NCBI GenBank assembly: GCA_027451745.1
Contig: DAIDIP010000009.1
Location: forward strand, 48,314 to 112,313
Direction of reading: 5' to 3'
DNA length: 64,000 bases
DNA from: Candidatus Melainabacteria bacterium
Lineage (GTDB): Bacteria; Cyanobacteriota; Vampirovibrionia; Obscuribacterales; Obscuribacteraceae
The stretch's first letter is position 1. Every line of letters begins with the position of its first letter. The translations under genes and the position numbers were made by a program. Shown in pieces: positions 27,869 through 35,762 of this stretch. The notes under the pieces were generated by a model. That model did no database searches, was not told the DNA's origin, and saw only the letters and a program-made list of their open reading frames with translations.

Positions 27869-29041
27869 CTAAACTTTAAAGGGCTCAATGTGTTCGCTAT
27901 ATCTCAGCGTTGCAGAGCTAAAGAAGCCACCACATTCGGTTTTCTTGGTGCAAGGCTCACACTCTGGCATATATTCATTTTTCCAGTCAGAGATGCTCTT
28001 ACGATTATATGGCCATAACCGCTTATCAAGGACACATAATTGGTGATTATAAACCGATACGTTCAATTTGTATCGAGCTAAAGTTTCTACTGCCTGTACC
28101 AGTTGAGATTGATAATCAATAGGGTCAATCCACAAGTCCTCCAGATTATGGCGAGTAAAGCCGGTCATCTCTAAACCCATGAGTGCTATATGGTCAACAA
28201 AAAGCAAATTTCTTGCCAAAAATTCTGCTAATTGAGGTAAACGCTCATAAGTCTGTTTGTGCAGCACCACTCGTATTTCAACTTTTTGTTCAAGTCTCTT
28301 AAGGTTGATAATTCCTCTGATAGTTTCATCAAAAGCACCATCTGCTTGTACTACATAATCATGAATATTTGAAACATCTGAATAGACTGGAATTCCTATC
28401 ATTAGGTCAGGATGCGCAATTGAGGCAACTTTCTTGGTGAAGTCAAAATCCGAAAAATTCCTACCATTGGAAAGCATGTGAATAGAAGTATTTGGTAGAT
28501 AATTCTTTAATGCTCTAATAAGTATAATCAAATCGTCGCCTAAAAGAGTTGGTTCGCCACCAGTAATAATTAACTCCCCTGTATCACGATTCATGAGTGG
28601 AATAGCTTCTAACCATTCTGCAACTAGATAACTATCGTTAGCTTCTTTCGGTGGTTGTGAACACATTAGGCAAAAGTTATTACAACGCTCCGTTACGAGC
28701 AATCCATTGTGCCGAGAATTTTTCCTGTACAATGTGCGCAGCGCTAATCTTTGCGGGTCGAAGCGGAGAATGTCGCCTTCATTCAAATAGTTTTGGTCTT
28801 GTGGCAATAGGAAACTATTTTCAATAGCAAGGTGTTTGCCTATCACCGATTCATCGTCCTGCAAATAAAAATACGCCCGAAAACCAAGAGGTAAATCAGA
28901 CTGATTGCCATTTTTGATTAATAGAATGTGTTTACTTCTTAACGGTTCCGGTAATTTAAAATTCTCAGTAACCCTGGCAATGAACTGCGTTCCTTGAACT
29001 TCACCTAATGCGGTTATCTGCCTTGTCGTTAGCTTGAGCAT
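27869..29041 (-). CDS. hxsC: His-Xaa-Ser system radical SAM maturase HxsC
   Basis: This is the second radical SAM enzyme of the hxs system. The 390-residue protein has the iron-sulfur motif CNNFCLMCSQPP at residues 120-131, a form characteristic of HxsC, followed by GELIITGGEPTLLGDD and the usual TIM-barrel pattern. A C-terminal cysteine cluster (CEPCTKKTECGGFF) probably binds another cluster. HxsC acts with HxsB on the His-Xaa-Ser repeat peptide; the chemistry is not deducible from sequence. It starts 2 nt after the hxsB stop. Confidence 0.88.
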   Translation of the reverse strand: MLKLTTRQITALGEVQGTQFIARVTENFKLPEPLRSKHILLIKNGNQSDLPLGFRAYFYLQDDESVIGKHLAIENSFLLPQDQNYLNEGDILRFDPQRLALRTLYRKNSRHNGLLVTERCNNFCLMCSQPPKEANDSYLVAEWLEAIPLMNRDTGELIITGGEPTLLGDDLIILIRALKNYLPNTSIHMLSNGRNFSDFDFTKKVASIAHPDLMIGIPVYSDVSNIHDYVVQADGAFDETIRGIINLKRLEQKVEIRVVLHKQTYERLPQLAEFLARNLLFVDHIALMGLEMTGFTRHNLEDLWIDPIDYQSQLVQAVETLARYKLNVSVYNHQLCVLDKRLWPYNRKSISDWKNEYMPECEPCTKKTECGGFFSSATLRYSEHIEPFKV

Positions 29042-29043
29042 AA

Positions 29044-30528
29044 TTACACCTTAACCCAACTAAGCAGAATTTTCTTTGCCTCGGCATCATCTTCCATGAG
29101 AGAAATTAAGCGCCGCATGATTGCCATGTTTTTCTTACAGAAACCGCTTAGTGCCTTATGTCCAACTGAATCTTTTTGAGTGGCATAATGATAAACTGGG
29201 TCACTGCCACAATAAGGTTGGAAGCCACAATCTTGACACCCTGGCACGCTTTCAACAATTGATTGCTCAATAGGATTAAGAAGAGCCTCGGAAAGCATGA
29301 TTTCTTCATAAGAGTTTTCATGTATATTTCCGAGACAAAATTGCTTATCTCCCATCTCCGCCAACATACGTGATTCATCTGAGGCGTAGACTTCGGCATT
29401 ATAATTAAACAATATGGCACTGATTCCAAGTCCAGCGGGCGATTGCAAATCAACATACCCTGTGCCCCAAGGGGAAAACATTTTGTTCAAAATAATGCCA
29501 GCATATAGCTCAACAAATGGATATCCTCTCTTATTCAGTTCAATAATATAATCCAGCCCCTCAAAGTAGAAGGTGAGCCAGTCTTGGACATCATAACTTT
29601 GATACCACTTGGTTTTGATAGCAAATCCATATGGGCTTAATGGTCGCAAAAAAATAGCGTTGAAACCCTGACGCATATATTCATCAATAATTTCTTTTGA
29701 GCGTCCTAAACTGGCCTTAGTTGTAGTCATTAAGGCAGATATTTTGTCTGGCCCAAGCACCGCCCGAACACGGTTAATTCCACTAATTACTTTTTGATAA
29801 CTATCAGAGCCAGGGCGTGGTCTGTTAGCTAAGTGTAAATCCTGTGGCCCATCAAGAGAAGTTGATAAATGAACATCCTGCTCTAAACAAAACGAAAGAA
29901 TGTCGTCTGTCAATAAAGCCAGATTAGTAGCAATCACAAATTCAACATCTTTTTGGTGCTGTTCATTTCTACGTTTTGCTTCGAGTACAATCCATTTAAT
30001 TAGGTCAAAATTTAGGAACGGTTCCCCGCCTTGAAATTCAATTTTTATACTTGGTGATGGACTGCGAAAAGTAAAATCAAGACACTTTGCAGCAGTTTCA
30101 ATAGTCATGTCAAAAGTGGCTCTGTCCTCACTTTGTCTTGAAACCTGACAGTAGGGGCACGAATGGTCACAGCGCAAAGTGACAACAAACATATGTAAAC
30201 CAGTGAAGCTAGATACTTGCTGCATTTTGGTGCGGTATTTCATTGCCACAAGTTCAAGAGCAATCGAAGAATCATCGTCAAGCAAGAAATGTTTTGATTT
30301 TAAATCGTTATATAATCCTGACCCTGGCTCGATAGTTTTGTTGACAAATGCAGGCAGGCTACCTTGGCTAATTACCAGATACTCTCCCACGTCATTGGTA
30401 AGAACATACCTTTCTTCGTCAAGCCGTATAAATCTAAAAGGAAGCAATTTGTAGCCTTCTTTTAAAGATTGATTATAATTTTCCAGCGTTTTGAATTTGC
30501 CGGGCTTGTCAACCGCCAGGTCAATCAC
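29044..30528 (-). CDS. hxsB: His-Xaa-Ser system radical SAM maturase HxsB (SPASM)
   Basis: The product is about 494 residues. From the GTG at 30528 the radical SAM motif CDHSCPYCQVSRQ falls at residues 120-132; this CxxxCxxC form followed by QVSRQ is diagnostic of HxsB. The N-terminal region (YKLLPFRFIRLDEERYVL TNDVGEY) also fits. The C-terminal SPASM-type cysteines include CLGNIH, CQDCGFQPYCG and GFCKKN, likely for auxiliary 4Fe-4S clusters. AGGA, 8 nt upstream of the GTG, overlaps the hxsD end. A longer frame to 30612 would overlap hxsD and is unlikely. Confidence 0.9.
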   Translation of the reverse strand: MIDLAVDKPGKFKTLENYNQSLKEGYKLLPFRFIRLDEERYVLTNDVGEYLVISQGSLPAFVNKTIEPGSGLYNDLKSKHFLLDDDSSIALELVAMKYRTKMQQVSSFTGLHMFVVTLRCDHSCPYCQVSRQSEDRATFDMTIETAAKCLDFTFRSPSPSIKIEFQGGEPFLNFDLIKWIVLEAKRRNEQHQKDVEFVIATNLALLTDDILSFCLEQDVHLSTSLDGPQDLHLANRPRPGSDSYQKVISGINRVRAVLGPDKISALMTTTKASLGRSKEIIDEYMRQGFNAIFLRPLSPYGFAIKTKWYQSYDVQDWLTFYFEGLDYIIELNKRGYPFVELYAGIILNKMFSPWGTGYVDLQSPAGLGISAILFNYNAEVYASDESRMLAEMGDKQFCLGNIHENSYEEIMLSEALLNPIEQSIVESVPGCQDCGFQPYCGSDPVYHYATQKDSVGHKALSGFCKKNMAIMRRLISLMEDDAEAKKILLSWVKV

Positions 30529-30532
30529 TTTA

Positions 30533-30877
30533 TTAGTCCTGTTGTAATAATGATGTTTTAGAAAATGCCTGTGCAAGAATGAGATTACGAGTAGCTTCTG
30601 TTTCGCAAGCAATCTGTTCTCTTAAATCTTGGTCAATCACTTCATTGCAGAAAGCTCTTACAACCGCTCTCTTATCAACTAAGTCGGTGGTGTCAGGAAA
30701 GCTCAATTTCACTTCAAGTTGATTCGGCTCCTTTGTGCTCAAAACAGCAGCACAATCAGCCGCAAATTTATAAACAGCTTTTTTTACAGCAGTAAGACTG
30801 TTAATTTGCAAATCGAATACTACCGAAACAGAACCGTCAACTGCCTCAGTGACGGAGGCATCATTATCTGGTTGCAT
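30533..30877 (-). CDS. hxsD: His-Xaa-Ser system protein HxsD
   Basis: The product is about 114 residues, starting at the ATG at 30877, 5 nt after the hxsA stop. The C-terminal segment FCNEVIDQDLREQIACETEA followed by TRNLILAQAFS matches the family's conserved signature. HxsD is a small non-enzymatic member, possibly a peptide-binding partner for the radical SAM enzymes; that role is inferred from other such systems. The longer frame to 30955 runs out of phase across the hxsA repeats and is not real. Confidence 0.85.
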   Translation of the reverse strand: MQPDNDASVTEAVDGSVSVVFDLQINSLTAVKKAVYKFAADCAAVLSTKEPNQLEVKLSFPDTTDLVDKRAVVRAFCNEVIDQDLREQIACETEATRNLILAQAFSKTSLLQQD

Positions 30878-30881
30878 ATTC

Positions 30882-31160
30882 TTAATAGTGGCTGGAAGAA
30901 TGCGAAGCGTGTGATGCATGTGACGCATGGGAAGCGTGGCACGTTTGTTGAGCAACGTTCAGTTTTCGCGAAGCTTGTCCAAAAATGATTGGATTTAGAG
31001 TCTGTCCTTTGGTAAGTCCCGACTCAATACCTTTGAGTGCTGCTTCAGTAACAGCGTGTACTGTTGGATTTGCATTTGCACTTGTTTGCAGCGTAGACGC
31101 AAGCAAAGTCGCAACGAGAACAGATGTAGGTTTTAAGAACTTTTTGCCTGATTGGGACAT
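30882..31160 (-). CDS. hxsA: His-Xaa-Ser repeat precursor peptide HxsA
   Basis: The 92-residue product has an N-terminal signal-like segment (KPTSVLVATLLASTLQTSANA), a middle leader-like region, and a C-terminus of CHASHASHASHASHSSSHY, i.e. four His-Ala-Ser units and one His-Ser-Ser. The repeats lie at about 30891-30938. HxsA proteins are the presumed substrates of HxsB and HxsC. AGGAG is 9 nt upstream of the ATG. It is the first gene of the hxsA-D-B-C unit, which continues into two more genes. Confidence 0.9.
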   Translation of the reverse strand: MSQSGKKFLKPTSVLVATLLASTLQTSANANPTVHAVTEAALKGIESGLTKGQTLNPIIFGQASRKLNVAQQTCHASHASHASHASHSSSHY

Positions 31161-31209
31161 GGAATTTATCTCCTAATACGCAGGGTAATTCACTATATAC
31201 AATACAATC

Positions 31210-31226
31210 TTGAAAAGCATTTTCAA
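31210..31226. promoter_or_regulatory. Palindromic operator between hxsA and xre
   Basis: TTGAAAA and TTTTCAA form a perfect inverted repeat with a 3-nt centre. Its minus-strand TTGAAA (31226-31221) also serves as a candidate -35 for hxsA, with TATTGT 16 nt further. On the plus strand a TATAAT lies at 31241-31246 in front of the Xre gene, so the palindrome overlaps that promoter's -35 area. It is the expected place for autoregulation and control of hxs by the Xre protein at 31280. Binding is inferred. Confidence 0.55.
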
Positions 31227-31279
31227 CATTTAAAGATACTTATAATCGGTGGACTAATAGTCATCTTGACTTCACAGTA

Positions 31280-31507
31280 TTGAATGTGAATCAAGAAAAA
31301 TTAGCCGCAAAAAAATTTGGAAAACGAGTCAGGCAGCTCCGACAAGAAAAGGGTTGGTCGCAAGAAGGTTTTGCTTTTGAAGCCAGATTAGACCGCACTT
31401 ATGTTGGCGGCATCGAAAGAGGTGAGCGCAATCCTTCTCTAAAAAATATAGCAAGGCTCGCTGATACGCTGGGCATTCCGATGTCAAAGTTGTTCGAGTC
31501 AAATTAG
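31280..31507 (+). CDS. Xre-family transcriptional regulator, divergent from hxsA
   Basis: The product is 75 residues or slightly fewer, a single Cro/C1-type helix-turn-helix ([20 protein letters not shown] followed by [19 protein letters not shown]). The start is TTG at 31280 or GTG at 31286. It is divergent from hxsA across a 119-bp gap that contains the palindrome at 31210-31226, so it probably regulates the hxs operon. The sequence resembles the Xre protein at 35336. Confidence 0.85.
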   Translation: MNVNQEKLAAKKFGKRVRQLRQEKGWSQEGFAFEARLDRTYVGGIERGERNPSLKNIARLADTLGIPMSKLFESN

Positions 31508-31585
31508 CACCATGACAAGCGCCGTCAACTGCTGTACAAATAGACATTTCCGCCTAAGAATCACTGCCTATGTTAGGCTCAGGTC

Positions 31586-32896
31586 ATGTTAAACAGAAGT
31601 GAAATAAAAGTTCTCAATATTCCAAGACAAACTAAATTCTTATCAATGCCTGATGGGGAGTTAGCAGATTATCTTAATGAGGTTGAAAGCACCTTTGGAA
31701 AGCTTTGGCTGTCAGAGCCCAACGGCAAAGATAAGATTCAAAGGTTATGGTTACGTAATGATGGACTGTCAACTATTGAACTCGTAACCCTGGGCTATGG
31801 AATAAAAACTCTAAAACAATTACATCCTAAATGGTTGAAGAGTTGTATCCAAGATATAAAGTCTCAAGATGCGAATAGACAAAATGGCGCTTTGTTTGAA
31901 CTGCACGCCATAACAATGCTAATTACAGCTAAGATGAACATCAAGCCCGCAGCATATGGCACCCCTGGATTGGATGCAACTATCGCTTTCGATGACAAAG
32001 CAGAGTTACTGCTCTCAATTAAAAATCACGACATTTCTTATCATGAACAGTTGCTACAAGAGAATTGCAAAATCTTTAGAGAGAGAGCCAGAGAATTATT
32101 TTCTGCACAAGGATTTACCGGCATAGATATAATGTTGACTGCAAAGGAGTATATAACCGATTCAAACTGGCAAAAACTTTTAGCTATTTTACAGAACTAC
32201 CAATGCGCTGAGCGAAATGGTCTCATCGAGATATTACCTGGTATTCATCTACGAATCGTGCCTCTTGTAATACAAAACGGCCTGACTTTGTCAAAAAAAT
32301 ATTTCTCTGATTGGTTTATTGCGTTAATACCATACCATAAAAACGAACAGCCGAATTTTATGAGTAAAATTGAGACTGCGGCACTTCAATTGAAGAAACA
32401 GTGCCAGAATATGGAACAAAAAAAGGGTTGTCTAATACGAGTTCATCCGACTGCTGATATTTCTCGGTTAAGAAACATATCAATTGAACTGCTAAATAGA
32501 CAACCACCCATTAACGTTGACTTTGTCGCGCTATATCAGCCAGCAGTAACAATTGATACCGTAAATGATACCACAGCATTATCTCATTATTTGACAATAA
32601 TTCCTTCGCCTTCGTGGAATACGCAACTATATCTGCTAAAATTCGGTGCTCTGATTGGAGTATCAACACCTAACCCAACCAAGCTAAAGTTAGGATTCCC
32701 AGACGGTTCTCTTAAGGACTGCACAGACCATTATATCTTTCAAATGGGTTCACACTTTGTCGAAATGGAACAGAACGACCATGGAGAGTTCACCGTAAAT
32801 ATGTCGAGAAGGGCAGGACTGTCTATATACCCCATCTTTAATGGAATTATAGCCGACAATATATTCCCGCCTGAAGATAGTTTATTGACTATTTAA
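31586..32896 (+). CDS. Uncharacterised 436-residue protein with a nuclease-like core
   Basis: I do not recognise the family. Residues about 90-155 read NGALFELHAITMLITAK, GTPGLDATI and ELLLSIKNH. This order (helix Glu, Asp strand, then x-x-K strand) resembles a PD-(D/E)XK nuclease core, with Ser in the place of the usual Glu/Asp (SIK). It lies beside an Xre regulator and opposite an HNH-like gene inside the mobile element, so a restriction or defence role is possible, but this is inference. No Shine-Dalgarno is strong; the ATG at 31586 follows the regulator by 78 nt. Confidence 0.6.
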   Translation: MLNRSEIKVLNIPRQTKFLSMPDGELADYLNEVESTFGKLWLSEPNGKDKIQRLWLRNDGLSTIELVTLGYGIKTLKQLHPKWLKSCIQDIKSQDANRQNGALFELHAITMLITAKMNIKPAAYGTPGLDATIAFDDKAELLLSIKNHDISYHEQLLQENCKIFRERARELFSAQGFTGIDIMLTAKEYITDSNWQKLLAILQNYQCAERNGLIEILPGIHLRIVPLVIQNGLTLSKKYFSDWFIALIPYHKNEQPNFMSKIETAALQLKKQCQNMEQKKGCLIRVHPTADISRLRNISIELLNRQPPINVDFVALYQPAVTIDTVNDTTALSHYLTIIPSPSWNTQLYLLKFGALIGVSTPNPTKLKLGFPDGSLKDCTDHYIFQMGSHFVEMEQNDHGEFTVNMSRRAGLSIYPIFNGIIADNIFPPEDSLLTI

Positions 32897-32898
32897 GA

Positions 32899-33696
32899 TT
32901 AAGGTGTATCTACGACTTTATATTGTGCTCGCTCCGCCATTTGTTTTTTATACTCTTCGAGTCTTTTAGGTTGACTGTGGACAGTTTCGACCAGTACTTT
33001 TCGACGACTATCCGTAAAAGGCACCTCCTTAATCCAGAAGGGGGCGATATCACTAAGCTTTACCGGCTCGAAAAAATCAAAATCTCGCGCACCTGGAATA
33101 TGTATGCGGCAAATAAATCCATTTAATTGCAGTCTATAAGAGATTATGTTTCCCTCCTCCACGCGATATGGCTGAAGGGTTACTTTGTGAATATTTCCTA
33201 TCGCCGGTTTTATTGAAAAAATCGTTACGCCATAGTCATGCTTGGTTTTAGGGTCATTGCTAATAAGCATAGAGCGCAATTCTTCTCGTTCAGCATCAGC
33301 TAATCGAACCGAGGAGAATACGAGAATGGTGGCAACAGCCGAGCGCCATAAAACACTTAAAATGAACAATTTCAATAGACCATAATCATAATCATCTATC
33401 CGGTATAATATTTCATCGTCAAACTTACAAACTGTCCAAGTTCCATAGCCTTTAAAAAATTTAGCTGCGTAATCATCAAATCGTCCTAACATTTTTTCGC
33501 AGTCCAGGCAAAACAATTTCTCTGTCCATCCCTCGCGAATCCTTTTTTTAAAAGGTTCATCTGTGCTTATCTGGTACATACCAGAGCCATTATCCCGTTC
33601 TCGGAAAAAGTGCTTAGGAATGATGTGAGAATCACAAAGAATTTTTTCTTGAAGACATAGACGGCAAGTACCGATATTTTTATTAGTGTGCTGCAT
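32899..33696 (-). CDS. HNH-like zinc protein
   Basis: The product is about 265 residues. The N-terminus carries CRLCLQEKILCDSHIIPKHFF and later LFCLDCEKMLG, the Cys pairs and SHIIP that mark HNH-like zinc-binding proteins. The rest is uncharacterised. The ATG at 33696 overlaps the stop of the upstream gene (ATGCAGCACACTAA), so the two are co-translated. The frame open to 33729 is not needed. It converges with the nuclease-like gene with a 2-nt gap. Confidence 0.65.
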   Translation of the reverse strand: MQHTNKNIGTCRLCLQEKILCDSHIIPKHFFRERDNGSGMYQISTDEPFKKRIREGWTEKLFCLDCEKMLGRFDDYAAKFFKGYGTWTVCKFDDEILYRIDDYDYGLLKLFILSVLWRSAVATILVFSSVRLADAEREELRSMLISNDPKTKHDYGVTIFSIKPAIGNIHKVTLQPYRVEEGNIISYRLQLNGFICRIHIPGARDFDFFEPVKLSDIAPFWIKEVPFTDSRRKVLVETVHSQPKRLEEYKKQMAERAQYKVVDTP

Positions 33697-34750
33697 TGCA
33701 AAAATCTCGAAGGCAAGGAATAGCTGCAAGCATTAATTCGCAAGGAGCATTAAGTAAGGTTACTACATGGTTGTTTGTTTTTATCCAGATTTGCCAATTA
33801 TTTGCTGAAATTGCCTCCCACACCAGTTGGAATGAATCATATTGCTTGGCAAACTTAACCTGATTTTTGCCGCCAAACTTTAATTGCCTGATAGCAGTCG
33901 CAATTGCTGGATACGCTTTTTTACATTCTGAACACTCATTGCAGCCCCAGTTTTCAACGCCACCAAGAGTAGAGTCGCAAGTGCAAAATACGCTCGCGGA
34001 ATTATTTGACTCGCCCATCATATTTTCATACTTGCGTTCCCGCCTTATATGTTGAAGCTCTCTTTGTGCCCAATCAATATCTTCAGGCGCGGTCTTCTGA
34101 ATAAACTCAGGAACATATTGGATATCTAATGTCACTTCAAAGAGGAATGGCTCTTCAGAAATAGTCTGTGTCTTTTTTAGCTTAGCTATAAAGTCAACCG
34201 GCACACCCTGTTCATCAAACCATCTGTAGTGGCAAGGCTCGTCTGTATCCCACCGTAGCCTTCCATCAAACTGGGATGCACAAGCTCTATCATTGGTTTT
34301 AAAAGTGAATTCCGTATTAGGCGCTATCGCTCTGCTATAGCTATGAACATCTATCAACTGACGGGGAGGGCTTACGACTAGTAACTTAGGGCTCTTCTTG
34401 CTTACCTGTTTATTTAGGGCAAAAACAGCACAATCTAAAACCTCGCCTTGGGAAAGCCCCAATTTCTCCGCCATATCAGCCATTAAGTTTTTAGTTTGTT
34501 GTTTTACCTGGGCATGTATATTCACCCCATTTTTTATAGGTCTGCCAGACTTAGACTGCTCTGAAACACCTTGGCTTTTTAATTGGCTGTATGTTCCAGA
34601 TAAGATTTCTTCAAAAGCAGCTCTTGCTTCTTCTTGAGTGTAGCCAGTACCGACAATTCTAGGTGCCAAAGGTGACTCCATAGTAAAACATTCGTCTTCA
34701 TCGCTCCAATCAAGTATCGCCGTTCGCTGTATAGTTGCAAAGGGAAACAT
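33683..34750 (-). CDS. Protein with HicB-like and ribbon-helix-helix-like segments plus a Cys cluster
   Basis: The 355-residue product starts with a HicB-like strand-helix segment (ATIQRTAILDWSDEDECF, then GTGYTQEEARAAFEEIL). Next is GRPIKNGVNIHAQVKQQTK with LGLSQGEVLDCAVFAL, which resembles a ribbon-helix-helix DNA-binding unit. Residues about 255-290 contain CTCDSTLGGVENWGCNECSEC, a likely metal site. AGGAGG lies just upstream. Together with the downstream HNH-like gene it forms a two-gene operon. It may be an antitoxin-like regulator or a sensor; there is no firm assignment. Confidence 0.55.
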   Translation of the reverse strand: MFPFATIQRTAILDWSDEDECFTMESPLAPRIVGTGYTQEEARAAFEEILSGTYSQLKSQGVSEQSKSGRPIKNGVNIHAQVKQQTKNLMADMAEKLGLSQGEVLDCAVFALNKQVSKKSPKLLVVSPPRQLIDVHSYSRAIAPNTEFTFKTNDRACASQFDGRLRWDTDEPCHYRWFDEQGVPVDFIAKLKKTQTISEEPFLFEVTLDIQYVPEFIQKTAPEDIDWAQRELQHIRRERKYENMMGESNNSASVFCTCDSTLGGVENWGCNECSECKKAYPAIATAIRQLKFGGKNQVKFAKQYDSFQLVWEAISANNWQIWIKTNNHVVTLLNAPCELMLAAIPCLRDFCNAAH

Positions 34751-34828
34751 TGAAATACCTCCTAGATAAAGTTGTCTGTACAGATTATCAGGTTATCTGT
34801 AGAGAATCAACTCGCCAAGACCAAACAA

Positions 34829-35053
34829 TCAGACCATCTTGACTAGCTCTTCTAAACTTACGTTGAATGCGGTAGCAATTTGGACAAGCATTTTAAAGCT
34901 AGGAGAACTATCACCCCTCTCAAGGCGACTTATATAAACCGGCGATACGCCAAGTCTTTCAGCCAAATCTTCTTGCGTAAATCGGCATGCCTCTTCACGA
35001 AGATATTTAATCCTTCGCCCTAGCCGTTTCTTTGCCCGTTTTACTCCATCCAC
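34829..35053 (-). CDS. Xre-family transcriptional regulator
   Basis: The 74-residue product is a single helix-turn-helix of Cro/C1 type (LGRRIKYLREEACRFTQEDL, ERLGVSPVYISRLERG). It lies 78 nt upstream of the HicB-like gene in the same direction and may control that operon. It is one of three small Xre proteins in this part of the element. Confidence 0.85.
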   Translation of the reverse strand: MDGVKRAKKRLGRRIKYLREEACRFTQEDLAERLGVSPVYISRLERGDSSPSFKMLVQIATAFNVSLEELVKMV

Positions 35054-35335
35054 TCTTTAAATATGTGGCGATTGGCAATAAAACGAACAGAAACAATTTG
35101 TTATAGAATAGTGGCTTGAATAAGTAATAGGTAACGAGTTGAGGGAATTAATTTTTACGTTATCAAGATTCCACATTATCGCTGCTTACATTTACAGAGT
35201 CACGCAAACCTAAAAGGAGATGCGCCCTATAAAAAATAAAGTGGAAGTCAATTCTTGGCACTGTTTATTATCGCGGCAGCACAAAGTTTGTGCCACCGCA
35301 GCAAAGAAAATCACACCAAGGACAATGGTAAGTTC

Positions 35336-35554
35336 TCAGTCATCACAAAGGTTGCCAATTTTTACTCTCAGTGCATGGGCTAATCGTGCCACTGTCTTTA
35401 GTGACGGGTTCCGGAGACCTCTTTCCATATCACTGATGTATGTGCGGTCTGAGCCGACACGTTCAGCCAGCTCTTCTTGTGACCACCCCTTCTCAAGCCG
35501 CGACTGTCGAAGATGGTTCGCTAAATTTCTTAATGCTCGTTTCTCTGGGCCCAT
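35336..35554 (-). CDS. Xre-family transcriptional regulator
   Basis: The 72-residue product has one helix-turn-helix (LANHLRQSRLEKGWSQEELA, ERVGSDRTYISDMERGLRNP). The recognition region is close to that of the 31280 regulator ([18 protein letters not shown]), suggesting related operators. It stands alone, with no partner within 200 bp on its own strand. Confidence 0.85.
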   Translation of the reverse strand: MGPEKRALRNLANHLRQSRLEKGWSQEELAERVGSDRTYISDMERGLRNPSLKTVARLAHALRVKIGNLCDD

Positions 35555-35762
35555 GCGAGAAACTGTGATTCTTTGTCGACTAATCGTCTATGGCATCATT
35601 GCCGACATAAGTAGAAGATTAACCAGTAATAATGCCTATTGTGTAAGTTTAATAATGTGTCAATATTTTTTTATCTCCGAGGCATTTATACTTGCCAAGC
35701 AGTCACCAATTTCACAAATTCAACACAGAATCTAATTCTAATTATGATATCGAGGTGCCCAT

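Noticed and set aside
30875..30955. N-terminal extension of HxsD
   Set aside because: It is hxsA repeat DNA read in another frame; the ATG at 30877 fits the family.
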